This document shows positions 1 to 12,841 of a stretch of DNA of 64,000 nt, one piece after another. Numbering within the stretch: the first letter of the stretch is position 1; each line of letters starts with the position of its first letter. Source of the DNA: Humulus lupulus (taxonomy: Eukaryota > Streptophyta > Magnoliopsida > Rosales > Cannabaceae). Under the pieces are notes generated by a model that saw only the letters and a list, made by a program, of their open reading frames with translations, searched no databases and was not told where the DNA came from. A program made the translations under genes and the position numbers. The DNA lies in assembly GCF_963169125.1 (NCBI RefSeq), contig NC_084796.1:90876888-90940887 (forward strand). Direction: 5' to 3'.

Positions 1-227
1 GGCAGAGACAGAGTCAATATCTTTTTCCCAAGACGATGAGGGGTATAAGGGGTTGAGTGGATGGTGCAGTGGGACCTCTGGGAGTCTCGAGCTTCTTAAA
101 TAACAAAATTAAAACAAGGTAAATTTTTTTGTTATTATGAAATCAAATGACTTATTAGAATAGAAATAAAAACTAGGTTAAAATGTACCTGAAGAAGTTG
201 ACCATCAACGAGGACTAGACACTTCAG

Positions 228-440
228 TCAGGTAACATAGTAATGGACCATTTGACCCACTAGGTCGTACCCTTCATGCTTAATTGAGCATGGCAGAACC
301 GCACTCCCTTTGAGGGATAACTCAACCATGACATGACAATAGTCGTTGCCATATTCCTCTCCATGCACTATAAGCTTCATGGCCCCTGTCTCCTTAACGT
401 GGCCCGTTGCCATGATGCTGTCGACCGAGTCAACGCACAA
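228..440 (-). pseudogene. DUF8039-like segment of the older CACTA's second gene
   Basis: The minus-strand reading contains CVDSVDSIMATGHV followed by a segment around VELSLKGSAVLPCS. This matches in layout the part of the inner CACTA's second gene at 7550-7786 (LAIGSVSNVVASG ... RFAYLDLDMYLVAQAIG) and resembles the DUF8039 domain found in plant En/Spm second genes. It is one exon-sized piece, with the Ulp1-like part presumably beyond the left edge. Function is unknown; the domain name is from memory of the family. Confidence 0.5.
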
Positions 441-606
441 CTTGCATGGAATTACCTACATTCGAAAAACAAACAAGTTATTAATAAATTTATTATAATA
501 ATTTAGGTTGACTAATTAAATAATAAAAAAATATTTTTACCTTATCCACATCAAGAGTGGAGTGGGAGCTCTTAGTTGTGGTAAAGATGGTGGTGAAGTG
601 GGAGAG

Positions 607-680
607 GTTACCTGTGATAGTGGTTGAGGCCGAGCGGAAGATGCTGCCTGTGATGGTGGTCGAGGCCGATCTAGAACTCT
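607..680 (-). repeat. 36-bp tandem duplication in a low-complexity linker
   Basis: Two copies of a 36-bp unit (starting near 607 and 643, each with CCTGTGAT and GAGGCCGA) lie in a region rich in GGTGGT on the plus strand. On the minus strand it would read as a proline- or serine/threonine-rich linker depending on frame. It lies between the decayed second-gene segments of the older CACTA and is probably the linker region of that protein. Confidence 0.5.
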
Positions 681-1079
681 TGTTTGTGCTGGTGGTTGTG
701 GTGGTCGAGTTGGAACTCATACATGTGGTGGTGGTGGTGGACGAACAATAGCTACTGGTTCGTTCGAGGCTCCTCCAATGCCTGAACTAGATCTTGTAGA
801 AGACCCAACAATATGTATGTATCTAGGTCTACTTTGTGGCCTAAGCTCATCTAGCTTCGCCTCCTGCGAACGAGCCTTCTCCTCGAACTACCAAGTCACT
901 CCTCCAATTCATTGATGCCAAGGTTATGATATCCTTGGACCATTTGATGACCAATGTGCCATCTACCACTTGTTTCTTGTACTCAACCTACAAATGAAAT
1001 GAAATAGATTAGACTTGAAACATAAATATCTGAACTAACCGTAAATCAAAGTTAGTAATAGATTAGACTTGAAATATAA

Positions 1080-1990
1080 TATACTTACAATTCTCTTCAC
1101 CACCTTCTGAGCTTCGCCTTAGACCTCTTCTATTTTGTTCATTTGAAGTCTGGTCCACAATTCAGCTCTGTTGAACTCAGTTTGGGGTGACCTAACCATT
1201 TTTCTAATTCTCACCCGACCTTAACATAACCACCGCATATTGTGCAGTGATTGTATTTGTTCTTTGCTCGATTGGCATGTTCTTGTTCTCTAACTTTTAG
1301 TTAGTCAGGATGCATTCGCCTCGCCACAAACTTCTTCCAATCATTTGGATGATAACATCCTGCATTACTCACTGGGGGTTGCTGAAAGAAGATGAGGAGC
1401 TTTGACCTTGTATTTGAAGATCAAGTCGGTGGTCAGTTTAGTCTTCCAATCCCTCCACCATTCACCAACTTCTTACAAAACAACTTTCTTCCCCTCAAAG
1501 CCACATCAAAATAAGCCCTGCAACGATTCAACCAAGTCTTCAATTTAGAAGAAATAGTTATAAATAAATAATACTATAATAACTTTAGAACAATACAATT
1601 ATAAAATTGTTATAATTTTGAACACAATTATTTTTTTTAGAAAATGAATCTTACCTTTATTTCTTCCCAAATCTTGTCCTTACACTACTTTGGCATTTGA
1701 CGCCAATAGTTGCATGACAATGTGAGGTGGCAACACACCAATACTCCAATGCGACTATTTATTTTGTTCCTTGCGTCGCCAAAAGACTGACCAAACTAGT
1801 TTACTCCACCTCTTTCTTCTTCTCCTCACTCCTCATTTTAACGAGGTAATTATTTGTAGTTCTCCCTCTCATCTTCTTCACCCCTGAAGATGATAGGTCC
1901 TGTGTAGATTGTGCCTCCTCCAAAGGCACTGTCTCATCGGCATCATCAAAAAATGTGTCGACATCATTATGAAATGGTGGATCCATCATC
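1080..1990 (-). pseudogene. Decayed second gene of older CACTA (Transposase_24-like)
   Basis: Minus-strand translation gives discontinuous pieces: RGRTTNNYLVKMRSEEKK at 1801-1890, then an IGVLVC-like stretch near 1740, and a WLNRCRAYFDVAL-like stretch near 1530. The order and position downstream of the DUF4216-like segment match the inner element's second gene. Stops and frame changes occur throughout. Assigned mostly by synteny with the inner CACTA; residue-level similarity is weak. Confidence 0.4.
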
Positions 1991-2053
1991 GACGCATGCC
2001 CCTACAGTTGAACAACAAATAAATCAAAGTGGATCCACAACACACAACTATAC

Positions 2054-5000
2054 TCAATTGTCAATGAACAACCCTTCACCGTCGATTCGGGAACAAGTGT
2101 TATCGTCCTCGTCGGTCGACTCTCTAGGTGGTGGAGTGATTTCAAAAGTTTGACGATCGAGATGAAGATCATCGCCACTAGCATTATTCATGTCATATTC
2201 TTTTGGTGGGGATCTTAGGACAGCTGACCATTGAGCATCTAGTGGATCACTCATATAAAATACTTGAGTAGCTTGTGATGCCATTATAAACCTATCAGAC
2301 TTGTGCCCTAATCAATTATGTCAACTAGTTTGAATCCTTATTGCTCATCCTTAACCCTGTTATCACTCTTTACCCAATCACAAAGAAAGAGAATGATTCA
2401 AAAAATGACACAATACAAACATAATACATGTTTTTCCAACCAAGTACTAAAATTAAGAAAATGTTCATCTTGTAACCATTTTTGGTTCTTTGACTTAGTG
2501 GATAAGTGGTCTTGATCCATTTAAAATGTTCTCTTCAAAATACAAATGAAGATCTTATTCCACATCAAAAGTTTGAAAATCCCACACAAACTTCATAAAT
2601 CTCAAAAGTCAAATCAAATACTTACTCAATGTAGGATTGAACCTCAACGATATTTTGTAAAATAAGACAATGTCCTTCATCTCGATCAACTCGACTCACT
2701 TCACAATCAATATCACCCTTACCCCCTTTACTTATTTCCACCAAATTTTGAGCAGGACAAGCTCCAATGCTCGTAATATCTAACAAGTAGTATGAAGAAA
2801 ATTCAATCGCTTCTTCAACTATGTAGGACTCAACAATACAACCCTTAGGCCTACTTCTATTTCTCACATAACCTTTCAAAATCTTCATGTATCATTCAAA
2901 TGGGTACATCCATCTCAAGTAGAAAGGTCCACACAATTTACCTCTCTCACCAAATGTATAGTTAGGTGAATCATTATGTCAAAAAATGAAGGTGGGAAAT
3001 ATTGCTCAAAGTAACACAATATCTCTGCGATTTCAAATCAAAGATTTTCCAATTTGGTCACATCTACGACTTCACAACAAAGAGAATTGAAGAACAAGCA
3101 TAACCTGATGATTATAATCTGAAATTTCCTAGGAAAAACTGAATGGATACTCACGGGGAGAATATGTTGAATTAGTGTATGACGATCGTGAGAATTTAAC
3201 CCAACTAATTTCAATTTCATCATATCTACCAATGTTGCAATATTTGAAGAAAAACCTTCTAGTACTTTCACATTAGACAGTGAATAACAAACAAGTTGTT
3301 TTTCCTCTTTTGATAAGGCATAACATGATGCTGTTAAAAATGTTCATTAATCAACAACTTTCGGTTGTAGATTGGTTCGTATCCCTAAATATTTTAAATC
3401 TAGTCGATCTTTTACTCCATCTTTACTCCGGCCATGAATATTGAACAAGGTACTAATAAGTTTTTCTAAAAAAAATTTCTCAATGTGCATCACATCTAAA
3501 TTATGACACAGAACCAAATTCTCCCAGTACTCAAACTCAAAAAAAATCGACTTTTTTTCCAACAACCCTTAGGTAGATTTGGAACCTCCTCATCCTTTCA
3601 ACAACACCCTTTTCTTTTCTTACTAGTCTGTCTATGTTCTCCTAACTTGAATTAGAATTTTTTCACCTTTTCTACCAACTGTTCTCCAAATATAGGGGGG
3701 GTGAGGGGCATTTAAAATTCTTGCTTACCATTGAATGTCTGTTTCCATGTCGGAAGACATGTTTCTGAGGCAAAAATCTTCGGTGTCCCATATATCAAAC
3801 ATTTCTCGAGCGTTTTAAATAATGAGAACAAGTATTCTCTTCATAGATATGACATGCCTTAAACCATTTCACACTAAATCCAGAAAGATTCCCAAATGCG
3901 GGAAAATCATTAATGGTTCACATCAATATTTCTCTTAGAATAAATGATTCTTTCTTGTGGTCATCGGAAGCAGTAACACCTTCATACCACAATCTACTTA
4001 AATCATCAACAAGAAGAGCTAATTATACATCAATAACATTAACAGGCTATGAAGGACCTTGTATCAACAATGTCAACATTGTGAACTTCCATTTTATACA
4101 TAACCAAGGAGGTAAATTGTACATAACAAACATAACAGACCAACAACCATACTTACTACTAAGGAAAGTATGTGGATTAATCCCGTCTGCAAAAAGAGAC
4201 CGACATATATTCTTAGGTTCATTGGAAATGTCGCGCCATATCTCATCGATTGTTTTCGAAGTCGCTGAGCCAGCTGGGTGTCTCATCTTTCCATCTTTTA
4301 CCCACTCGTCGGCATGCCAAGTTAAACTTTTAGCACATTCTGCATTTCAGTAGAACCTAACCAAACGAGGTATAAGTGGTAAGTACCATAACATCTTAAC
4401 AGGGACACCATCCTTAACCACATTTGAACTCTTTTTCTTTTGTCATCAAGACTCACCACATGTCAGACATGCAATTGCATCCACAAATCTCTTTCGATAT
4501 ATGATGCAATCGTTAGGACAAGCATGTATTTTTCATATTCCATGCCTAATGAACACATTATCTTCCTTGCCTCATAAAAACTTGAGGGTATCTCATTATA
4601 TTCAGGTAATAATTCTCCTAAGAAACAAAGTAACTCTAAGAAACCCTTATCAGAATTACCATGTTAGCACTTCAAATTATACAAACTAACGAGGGTCGAT
4701 AATTTAGTGAACATTTTACAATTAGGGTATAGTTTTATCAGCATCTTGTAAGATGTTTTGAAATTTTTCTAGATCCACAAGGGATTCATATTATGCATCA
4801 TGAATCATTTATGCAATGTAATCCTCTTCATAATCTAAATCAACATAATTATCCTTTTTAGAGGTTCCTTCCTCCCTAAGATTAATTTTTCTCCATGAAA
4901 AAACCAAACCTTATAACTTTTGTCTATCCCATTCCTAAATAAGTGTTCATTCACTGTAATAAGCTTAATCTTCACAATGTTACCACAATTAAGACTTGGA

Positions 5001-5111
5001 CATGGAACAAAATCTAGATTTTCTAAATTTCTTGCACAAAACTGCAAGAAATACTCAACATCATCCCTATATTTCATTGATAGCATATCAGAAGATAACC
5101 AATCTCTATCC
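2054..5111 (-). pseudogene. Decayed TNP2-like CACTA transposase
   Basis: Minus-strand pieces follow the order of a plant CACTA transposase. An N-terminal transposase-associated segment starts at 5111 (MDRDWLSSDMLSMKYRDD, PCPSLNCGN). Transposase_21-type pieces lie at 4047-4286 (FADGINPHTFLSSKYGCW, YNLPPWLC) and 3347-3565 (LVLCHNLDVMHIEK). DUF4218-like pieces lie at 3038-3271 and 2622-2888 (YVRNRSRPKGCIVESYI). A DUF4216-like piece lies at 2054-2284 (MASQATQVFYMSDP). Multiple stops and frameshifts separate them, so it cannot make a working transposase. The layout parallels the inner element at 9415-12841, a related but clearly diverged family member. Confidence 0.8.
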
Positions 5112-5571
5112 ATTGTCAATTTTATAAGAAACAAAAAAAAAACAAATAATCCAAAAAAAATCAAATTTTTGCAAATACTAGATTTACTATATTAAAAATT
5201 AATTGGGCAACATTTTTCCTATTTTTATAGCATATCCCAAATTCATATAGTACATAAACATTACATAATACACAAAAATCAAACAACCAATCAACATGCA
5301 TAAGTATCAATCAATATAAAACATGCATAACTATCAATTTTATTATCTTGAAAAAAATTGGGCAAAATTTCCCCTATTTCTACAACATTTCAAAATTTCA
5401 AAAAGTACCTATACACAAATATCGAACATTCAATCAACATGCATAATTCGAACCTTATCTTCACCAAATGTTCATCCAAAATTCTACTAAATTTAATATA
5501 ACTATATCTTTCAATATTTATATGTATATATACTATTAAAATTTCAGTGAATTTCCTGGTCCAAGATAACC
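5112..5571 (-). other. Leader of older CACTA, proximal part
   Basis: AT-rich sequence immediately 5' of the decayed transposase start. It contains a GGGCAACATTTTTCC motif like the GGGCAGCATTTTCCC motif in the inner element's leader (near 12945 and 13086). It ends at the inner element's target duplication. No gene seen. Confidence 0.6.
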
Positions 5572-5574
5572 TAA
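5572..5574. repeat. Target-site duplication TAA (left)
   Basis: TAA directly abuts the CACTAC end; the matching TAA is at 14549-14551. Three bases is the CACTA superfamily length. Confidence 0.85.
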
Positions 5575-5604
5575 CACTACAACAAAATAGGGGTTTTATG
5601 ACTT

Positions 5605-5855
5605 TATTTGGGAGACATTGAAAGTCAACAATGTCTCCCAATTGGGAAGATGTTGTAGGCAGGGTCATTGTAGGTATAGGTCTCACGTCTCCCATTGGGA
5701 GAGGTGAGAGACTTCCCACGTCTCCTAGTGGGAGAGGTTGAAAGTCAACGTTTGACATTCAACCTCTCCCACTGGGAGACGTTGGAAATCTAAAAAGTTG
5801 GGAGAATTCCAACGTCTCCCATTGGGAGAGGTGGGAGACATTGAAAGTCTCCCAG
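5605..5855. repeat. Left subterminal repeats of complete CACTA
   Basis: Several direct and inverted copies of a motif close to GGGAGACGTTGAAAGTC and its complement AACGTCTCCCA. Such repeats bind the element's own DNA-binding protein (TnpA type) in the En/Spm family; binding here is inferred. Confidence 0.8.
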
Positions 5856-6221
5856 ATTAAAAAATAAATAAATCAAATAAATTTATAATTAATATTATTT
5901 AAATTTGATTTATTAATTAATTAAATTGAAATGATTTTAATATTAATTTAATAATTAATTAAATCGAAACCAATTTAATATTAATTTAAATTAAAATTGA
6001 CATAATTAATAAAATAAAAATATGCAAGTAACACAAAATTGTTAGACATATACAAGAAATACAATATTTGTTAGACATATTCAAAATTAACAAATATTAC
6101 ATTGTGTATGAAGAATGATGTAAAAAATAAAAAAACCAAATACAATATTTGTTAGACATATTAAAAATTAACAAATATTGCATTTATGTATGAAGAAAGA
6201 AGTAAAAAATATAATAACCTA

Positions 6222-9164
6222 TCAACGAGGTCGGTTACTTTGGATTATTGGTAACATATATGTCGCCCATTCTTGTCGCAACTCATCAATTTGTGCATCT
6301 GTATATGCCGTACTTGTTAGTTGCAAAAAATATAAAGTAAAATATATTAATTAATTATTTGATTACATTTATATATATGGTTTAAAAAATCATTTGTAAA
6401 TTTTAATTAATAATATTGTTCTCAAGTAATGTCCGGGACTCGCATGTTCAATCAAATCCTTCAACATCCTTATTATGTAGTATCCGCATGCCACATTGTC
6501 CGGTATGTGTGGACACTAATTCATTAAAAGTATCAGTAATTCATTATTAAATTGAAACTTGTTAAAAAATGCATACATATTATTCTACTTAATAATTATA
6601 AAAGTTCAAAATTTTAAGTTGTAATTACTTACCTGAGGTTGCTTAATGCGTAGAGTATCAGGGATCTCGACGTCAGGAAGATTCATAGAGAAAAAAAGAT
6701 GGAAAGCGCTGACGATCACTGATACAATCTCCTCACAGTTATTCAGATCTGAATTCATCGGATCACAACAATAAACATGATATGCATACGGTGCCAAAAT
6801 AAGCAACATCCAATGTTCACTGCATAAGAAAAACCAAAAAAATTATAACTCAAATGTTAAACAAAGAAAGTATTGATATGGGTCAGAAAAATGACAACTT
6901 TTTAAACATACCCATGGTTCCAAGGGACAAGCATAACTTGTTCTTTTGATTTTATGTCATTGCATCGTCTGAACAGATTTTGAACATGATCGTCGAATGA
7001 ACTCCCTTAAGTGGCGACAATATTAGGATTGACAAATAAAAACTTATTTTGGCGACCTCGTTGTACCACATATCTGTAAATGAACCTAATACAAAAATAT
7101 GAAAATTGCTATATGATTGAATAAATCAAATTAGAAAATTAAATGAACGAACTTTGTGAGATGATGATATATACCTCATGTAGCTAACGACCACTGCTTG
7201 TCCAATCTTCTCCTTTCGAGCAAACTGAAGTATGTCATCCTTAAATATATAACAGTGAGACATATCTTGATCAAAAACTTCAGACTCTATGCCTATATTG
7301 ACACACTCGCCATCAGCCCAATGAGATACGATATTTTGTAATCGTTCCAATGGAGTGTGGGGCAATTGTGTTGGAGGAGTTTGTGGTCGTCTTCTTTCTC
7401 GTGGTTGTTGTGTTGATGGAGCTTTTGGTCGTTGTGATCTGGTCCTACTTGTAGAGGGAGCCTGTATACAACAATATCAATAATTAAAAAAGAATGCAAA
7501 CAAATAAATATAGAATTGTAAAGATAATTATGTAAAAATTTGGCATCACCTCATGATATATATCTTCAGATATAATGACCAAATCCTTAGGCCACACTAT
7601 TGGCGTCCCAATGGCTTGAGCAACTAGGTACATGTCCAAATCAAGATATGCAAAACGGAGAGGATAGGTTGGCTTAATAACACTAGTAATCATAACTTGG
7701 TAGTTGTTGCCTGCCTTTCTTTCAATGAGTTTACCTGATGCAACAACGTTTGAAACCGAACCAATTGCTAATTGGCATGCTCGGCCCTGCGCAAGAAACA
7801 TATTATATACAAATAAGCATGTTGAAACAGTAAAGAAATTTATTTGGTTTCAAAATATTCAAGAAAGTTTAATTACCTCTTGCAAAAGCGATTGTAGTGC
7901 AATAATTTGATCTTCTGCTTGAGGCACTAGTGGGTTAGGAGTATAGTAGGATGCATGCGCTGGTGGCACTGGTGGGTCGGGCACATAGTATGATGTTGGT
8001 GCTGGTGGGACTCCAACGTTGGATCCCGACCCACTCTGTTGGGCCATGAATTTTCTCAAGAGCTCATCTTGTTGCTGAAGGGGCTCTTCTAAACGTTGTG
8101 CTTGTTGACGATGCTCTTCTTCTTGTTTTCGAAATCTTTCTTCAAACTCCTTTCTAATGTCGTCATTGGAAGAAAAGGCTTTCGATTTATTTTTCGTTGA
8201 GGTAGGTGTTGGAGTATTCCAGTATACTGTGCGGGACACACCGTGTCCTCCAGCCCTAACACGTCCTCGGGGCTCAGGAGTGCCCAACGCCCTCGTCAGC
8301 ACATCATCAGGGCCATCAGGTGCCCATTTACCCTCGGCTTGGAGTTGTCGGTAATGATCCTGTGAAACAATATTCACATAAAGTTATATATAGAAGCTAA
8401 TATATAATTTGATATATCAACATTATTAAATATGAACACTTACAATATTTTTTTGAATCTCAGAGGCCTCTCCAACTAGCTCTCCTTTTGCATTCTGACG
8501 ACCCATGCTCCACAAGTCTGCCTTGTCAAGTTCAGTCATACTTTTCCAACTTTGTTCCATTAACATCTCTTCAATATGCACATAGCCTCCTCTAGAGAGA
8601 TTGTGATTGTATTTATTCAATGCTCAATAATTTTGCATCTCTTCTCTCTTTCTATGCCACTCGGGAGTTAATCTTGAGTTCACAAACTTTAACCATTCAT
8701 CTAGAGTTATGACATTCTCAAATTCAAGAGGAATAGCTGGCGGGAACTCATTTGGGAATTTTTTTCATAGCGTCATACACGTGTACCCTTGTGAGATTAG
8801 TCTTCCAATTTCGGAGTACTTTCCCGCATCCATCAACATTTGTTTCTTATGTTTGGGGTCCAAATCATAAGTTTTCTGCAAGTTTGAAAGTAATAAGAAT
8901 CATATTATCAAAACAATATATATTTTAAAAAAATTAAATGAATTATAATTAATAAAATCATACCTTCATTGTATCCCATATTATATTTTTATCCACCATA
9001 CTAACATCGTTCCAAGTGTTAGTGTTGATGGACACAGTGGCTCGAACAATAGCTCCAAGTTGTGATGAAACATTGCTTCTAGTCTCACCAACTATTTGAC
9101 CATATTTGTTGTATTCAAAAGGTGTAAGATGTCCTTCACTCCTTCTTTTGGTGTTTTTAGACAT
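6222..9164 (-). pseudogene. CACTA second gene: Transposase_24 / DUF8039 / Ulp1-like protease
   Basis: Splice signals and preserved phase support exons at about 9164-8964, 8875-8444, 8359-7877, 7786-7550, 7461-7175, 7073-6912, 6819-6633, 6515-6430 and 6312-6222. Order of domains: a Transposase_24-like segment (LTRALGTPEPRGRV at about 8280), a Q/E-rich coiled stretch, a DUF8039-like segment, a P/T/Q-rich linker, then a Ulp1-like C48 domain. The latter has EHWMLL (His codon 6813-6815), Asp in YCCDP (6762-6764), and Cys in NVACGYYIIRML (6486-6488). In plant CACTAs this second protein is thought to bind DNA; what the SUMO-protease-like domain does is not settled. Three in-frame stops break it: TGA 8765-8767, TGA 8624-8626, TAA 7007-7009. 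The donor of the eighth exon was not found. Confidence 0.8.
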
Positions 9165-9414
9165 CCATGCACGTCCTCTCGCAGTTTTTTATTCTTGTTC
9201 CACTGGCTGAGAATGAGGACGATGCTCCCCCTCATCAGAACTACCACCAAAAGGATCACCCTCCTTCTGTAACAACATAAATATATTTATTATAACAATT
9301 TTGGAACCTCATAATCATAAAAAAAAGTTATACAAATATTTGAATTAAAGATAAAACAATAATATGAAACTAAAAATTTCACATATCATAAACATATCAA
9401 ACTCATTAAATGGT

Positions 9415-12400
9415 ACCTCAAGACCCATTATCATCAACCCATAATCCTTCACCGTTTTCACGGAAACAAATACAATCATCATCAACTTCATCATTATCTT
9501 CTAGTGCGATGAATGTGACAAGTTCTTCTTGGAGAGGTATATCATGTAAATCACCATCTTTAATGTTCCATTCTCTTGTTTGCATTGGAAGAACAATTGA
9601 GCATTGGTTGTCTGAAGGATCATTCACATAAAATACTTGTTTGGCTTGTGAAGCTAATATAAATCGGTCAGATTTGTGCCCAATTCGGTTTAGATTAACT
9701 AATGTGAAACCATAATCTTCATATATTATGCCGCTGTCACTTTTCACCCAATCACAAAAGAAAACAGGTACTCGAGTTGTGATGTAATCTAACTCCCAAA
9801 TTTCATTAACTACTCCATAAAAAGTCATATTACATTCAACTGGATTTTTATCTTTTGCACTAGAGACTTGCAAAGTTTTAGCAACAAGGCTAACACCACT
9901 ATTTTGTGTGTTTCTGTTGCTATCGCGCTCCCTAGTGTTAACTAGAGTACTGTTAATCATGTATGATGACAACTTGATGAAATTGACTGAAGGTCCTCGA
10001 GAAATCTACTTAGCGATGTCTGAAACCTTATTTGATGTGTTTTGTAATTCTGCCACAAACTATTAAATCAACATACCAAAAACAAATCACTAAAAACAAC
10101 CAACCATGTCATCTTGTAATTACCAATTAATGACAACTTTCCATAATCAACATAATTTACCTTTTGTTCTATCCAACTACTAAAAGTTCGATAATGTCCG
10201 TCTTGTAACCATTTTGAGTTCCTTGACTTGGATGGAAATTTGGTCTTTATCCAATTAAAATGTTCCCTTCAATTATACATATATGTTGTTAAACAACTGA
10301 ACATACAAAATTACACAACTTAAACTAAAAGTATTATATGAATATAACTCACTTGATATAAGGTTGAATTTCATTTATATTCTGCAACACAAGACGATGC
10401 GCTTCATCTAGTATATCTTAACTTACTGTGCATACAACGCTACCACGACGACTCTGAATCTCAACATTTTCAACAAAATTTAACCCAATTCTTTGTACAC
10501 CAGTCAGGTATTCAGAACAAAATTCAACTGCCTCTTCTGCAATATAGCATTCGACGATGCATCCTTCTGACCGGCTTCTATTCCTAACATACCCCTTAAG
10601 AATCTTCATATATCGCTCAAATGGATACATCCATCTTAAATAAACGGGACCACAATATCTTAGTTCTCTAACCAAGTGAACTGTCAGATGGATCATTATA
10701 TCAAAAAATGCCGGCGGAAAATATTTCTCCAACTCACACAGTACCTCAACAATTTCATCTCTTAACTTAGGTAACTTAAGTGGATCAATCACCTTACAAC
10801 ACAATGACTTGAAAAACAAGCATAACCTTGTGATTACATCTCGAACCTTCCTAGGAAACACAGATCGAATGGCCACTGGTAGTAAATGCTGCATTAGAAT
10901 ATGACAATCGTGAGATTTCATACCAGTCAGAATACAACTTTTCATGTCGACCAATGACCTTATATTTGAGGAATATCCGTCTGGAACTTTTATATTAAAC
11001 AAACATCTACAAATTTCCATTCTTTCATCTTTAGTAAGAGTGAAAGCAGCAGGAGGTAAATATGTTCGTCTCTTATCTGGTTTTGGAGTTAATTCATCCC
11101 TTATACCCATTGCAACCAAGTCTTGTCTAGCCTTAATTCCATCCTTAGTTTACCCAGGAATATTCAACAAAGTGCCAATCAAAATATCACATACATTTTT
11201 CTCTAAGTGCATAACATCTAAATTATGGCGTATAAGTAAGAAAGGCCAATATTCAAGTTTGAAGAAAACAGATTTCTTTTTATAACACCCTTTTGGCTCC
11301 TCCACAACCTTTGCCTTACGACTATGTTTCATCTTTGTAGGTGTACGAACTTTAGGCTTCCCTAACTTGAACACAATTTTAGACATCTTCTCAAGTACTT
11401 GGATCCCATTCAATGGCTCAGGAGCCTCCTCAAACTCTTGTTTACCATTGAATGCCTTCTTCCATGTCCAAAGTTTGTGCGTATTAGGCAAAAACTTCCT
11501 ATGTCCCATATAACATATTTTCCGAGAGTGTTTCAAGTATTCAGAACATGTTTTTTCTTCACAAACAGGGCAAGCCTTATATCCTTTCACACTAAACCCA
11601 GATAAATTTCCATAAGCAGGAAAGTCATTAATTGTCCATAATAAGACCGCTCTAAGATTAAATTCTTCCTCCCTATACGCATCATAAACCTTAACCCCTT
11701 CATCCCACAAAGTTTTCAAGTCATCTATAAGACGAGCTAGATAGACGTCAATGTCATTACCAGGTTGTTTAGGTCTTGATATCAACAAGGTCAAAAGCGT
11801 AAACTTTCTCTTCATACACAACCATGGGGGTAGATTGTAAATAACAAGCATAACAGGCCAACAACTATACTTACTGCTAAGAGATGCGTATGGATTAAAC
11901 CCGTCAGTCGAAAGACCTAGACGAATATTACGAGATTCATTTCCAAAAGAAGGCCACTTCAAATCAACTATTTTCCAAGCTAGGGTGTCAGCTGGATGTC
12001 TTAATTTACCATCCTTTATTCTTTCATTAGCATGCCACGACAAACTTTTAGCATGTTCGGCATTTCTAAACAATCGGATGAACCGAGGAATTGGCGGAAG
12101 GTACCACAAAACTTTAGTAGGTACTCCTTCCTTGACATCGTCACCATTTCTTTTCTTTTTCCATCATGACTCACCACAAGTAGGACACGATTTTGTGTCT
12201 GCAAAGCTATTTCGATATAATATGCAATCATTAGGACATGCATGAATTTTTTCATACTGCATGCCTAATGAGCATAGCGTCTTCTTTGCCTCATAAAATG
12301 AAATTGGAATTTCATTATCTTCAGGCAATAACTCCTTCAAAAAACAAAATAAATCAGTAATGCTTTTATCACTCCAGCCATGTTTAGCTTTTAAATTGTA

Positions 12401-12841
12401 CAACCTAAGAAGCGCGGATAATTTTGTAAATCTGGTACAACCAAGGTAAATTGGTTTCTCAGCATCATTAAGGAGTGTCTCAAACTTATTTGGGTCTACT
12501 CCTGATCCAAAATGTGCGTCGTCAATCATTTCATCTAATGGATCCCAGTTCTCCTCTACTATATTTCTCCTCACTTCTTTTTGTCTACTTGGCAGAGTTG
12601 GAGCAATAGGAGCTATCTCCCCATGGTAATACCAAATTGTGTAACTCTTGTCGATCCCATTGAAATACAAGTGTTCTTTAATCTTTTTAAGATCCATCTT
12701 TTTAACATTTCCACACTTAAGACATGGACAATAAGTAAAATTTGGGTATTTCACATTTTCCGAACAAAATCTTAAGAACAAATCAACCCCGTTCCTATAT
12801 TCCGCAGATAACTTATTCGCTGACATCCACTGTTTATCCAT
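9415..12841 (-). pseudogene. CACTA transposase (TNP2-like), nonsense-interrupted
   Basis: Starts at MDKQWMSANKLSAEYRNG (12841). Domain order: transposase-associated N terminus with a CPCLKCGN cysteine pair; Transposase_21 (LSTDGFNPYASLSSKYSCW, LPPWLCM, IRHNLDVMHLEKNV, at 11150-12109); DUF4218 (10418-11119, with PFERYMKILKGYVRNRSR); and DUF4216 (9418-9972, with LASQAKQVFYVNDPSD). TNP2-type proteins cut and join the CACTA ends using an RNase H-fold core. The reading frame persists through TGA 12164, TAA 11150, TAA 10418 and TAG 10006-10008; introns lie between about 10350 and 10266 and between 10162 and 10059. The first, third and fourth fit C-to-T changes from CGA, CAA or CAG. It is close to intact but cannot be translated whole. 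Confidence 0.9.

Noticed and set aside
3913..4353. 146-codon plus-strand ORF as a gene
   Set aside because: It is the reverse-strand shadow of the Transposase_21 segment of the older CACTA.
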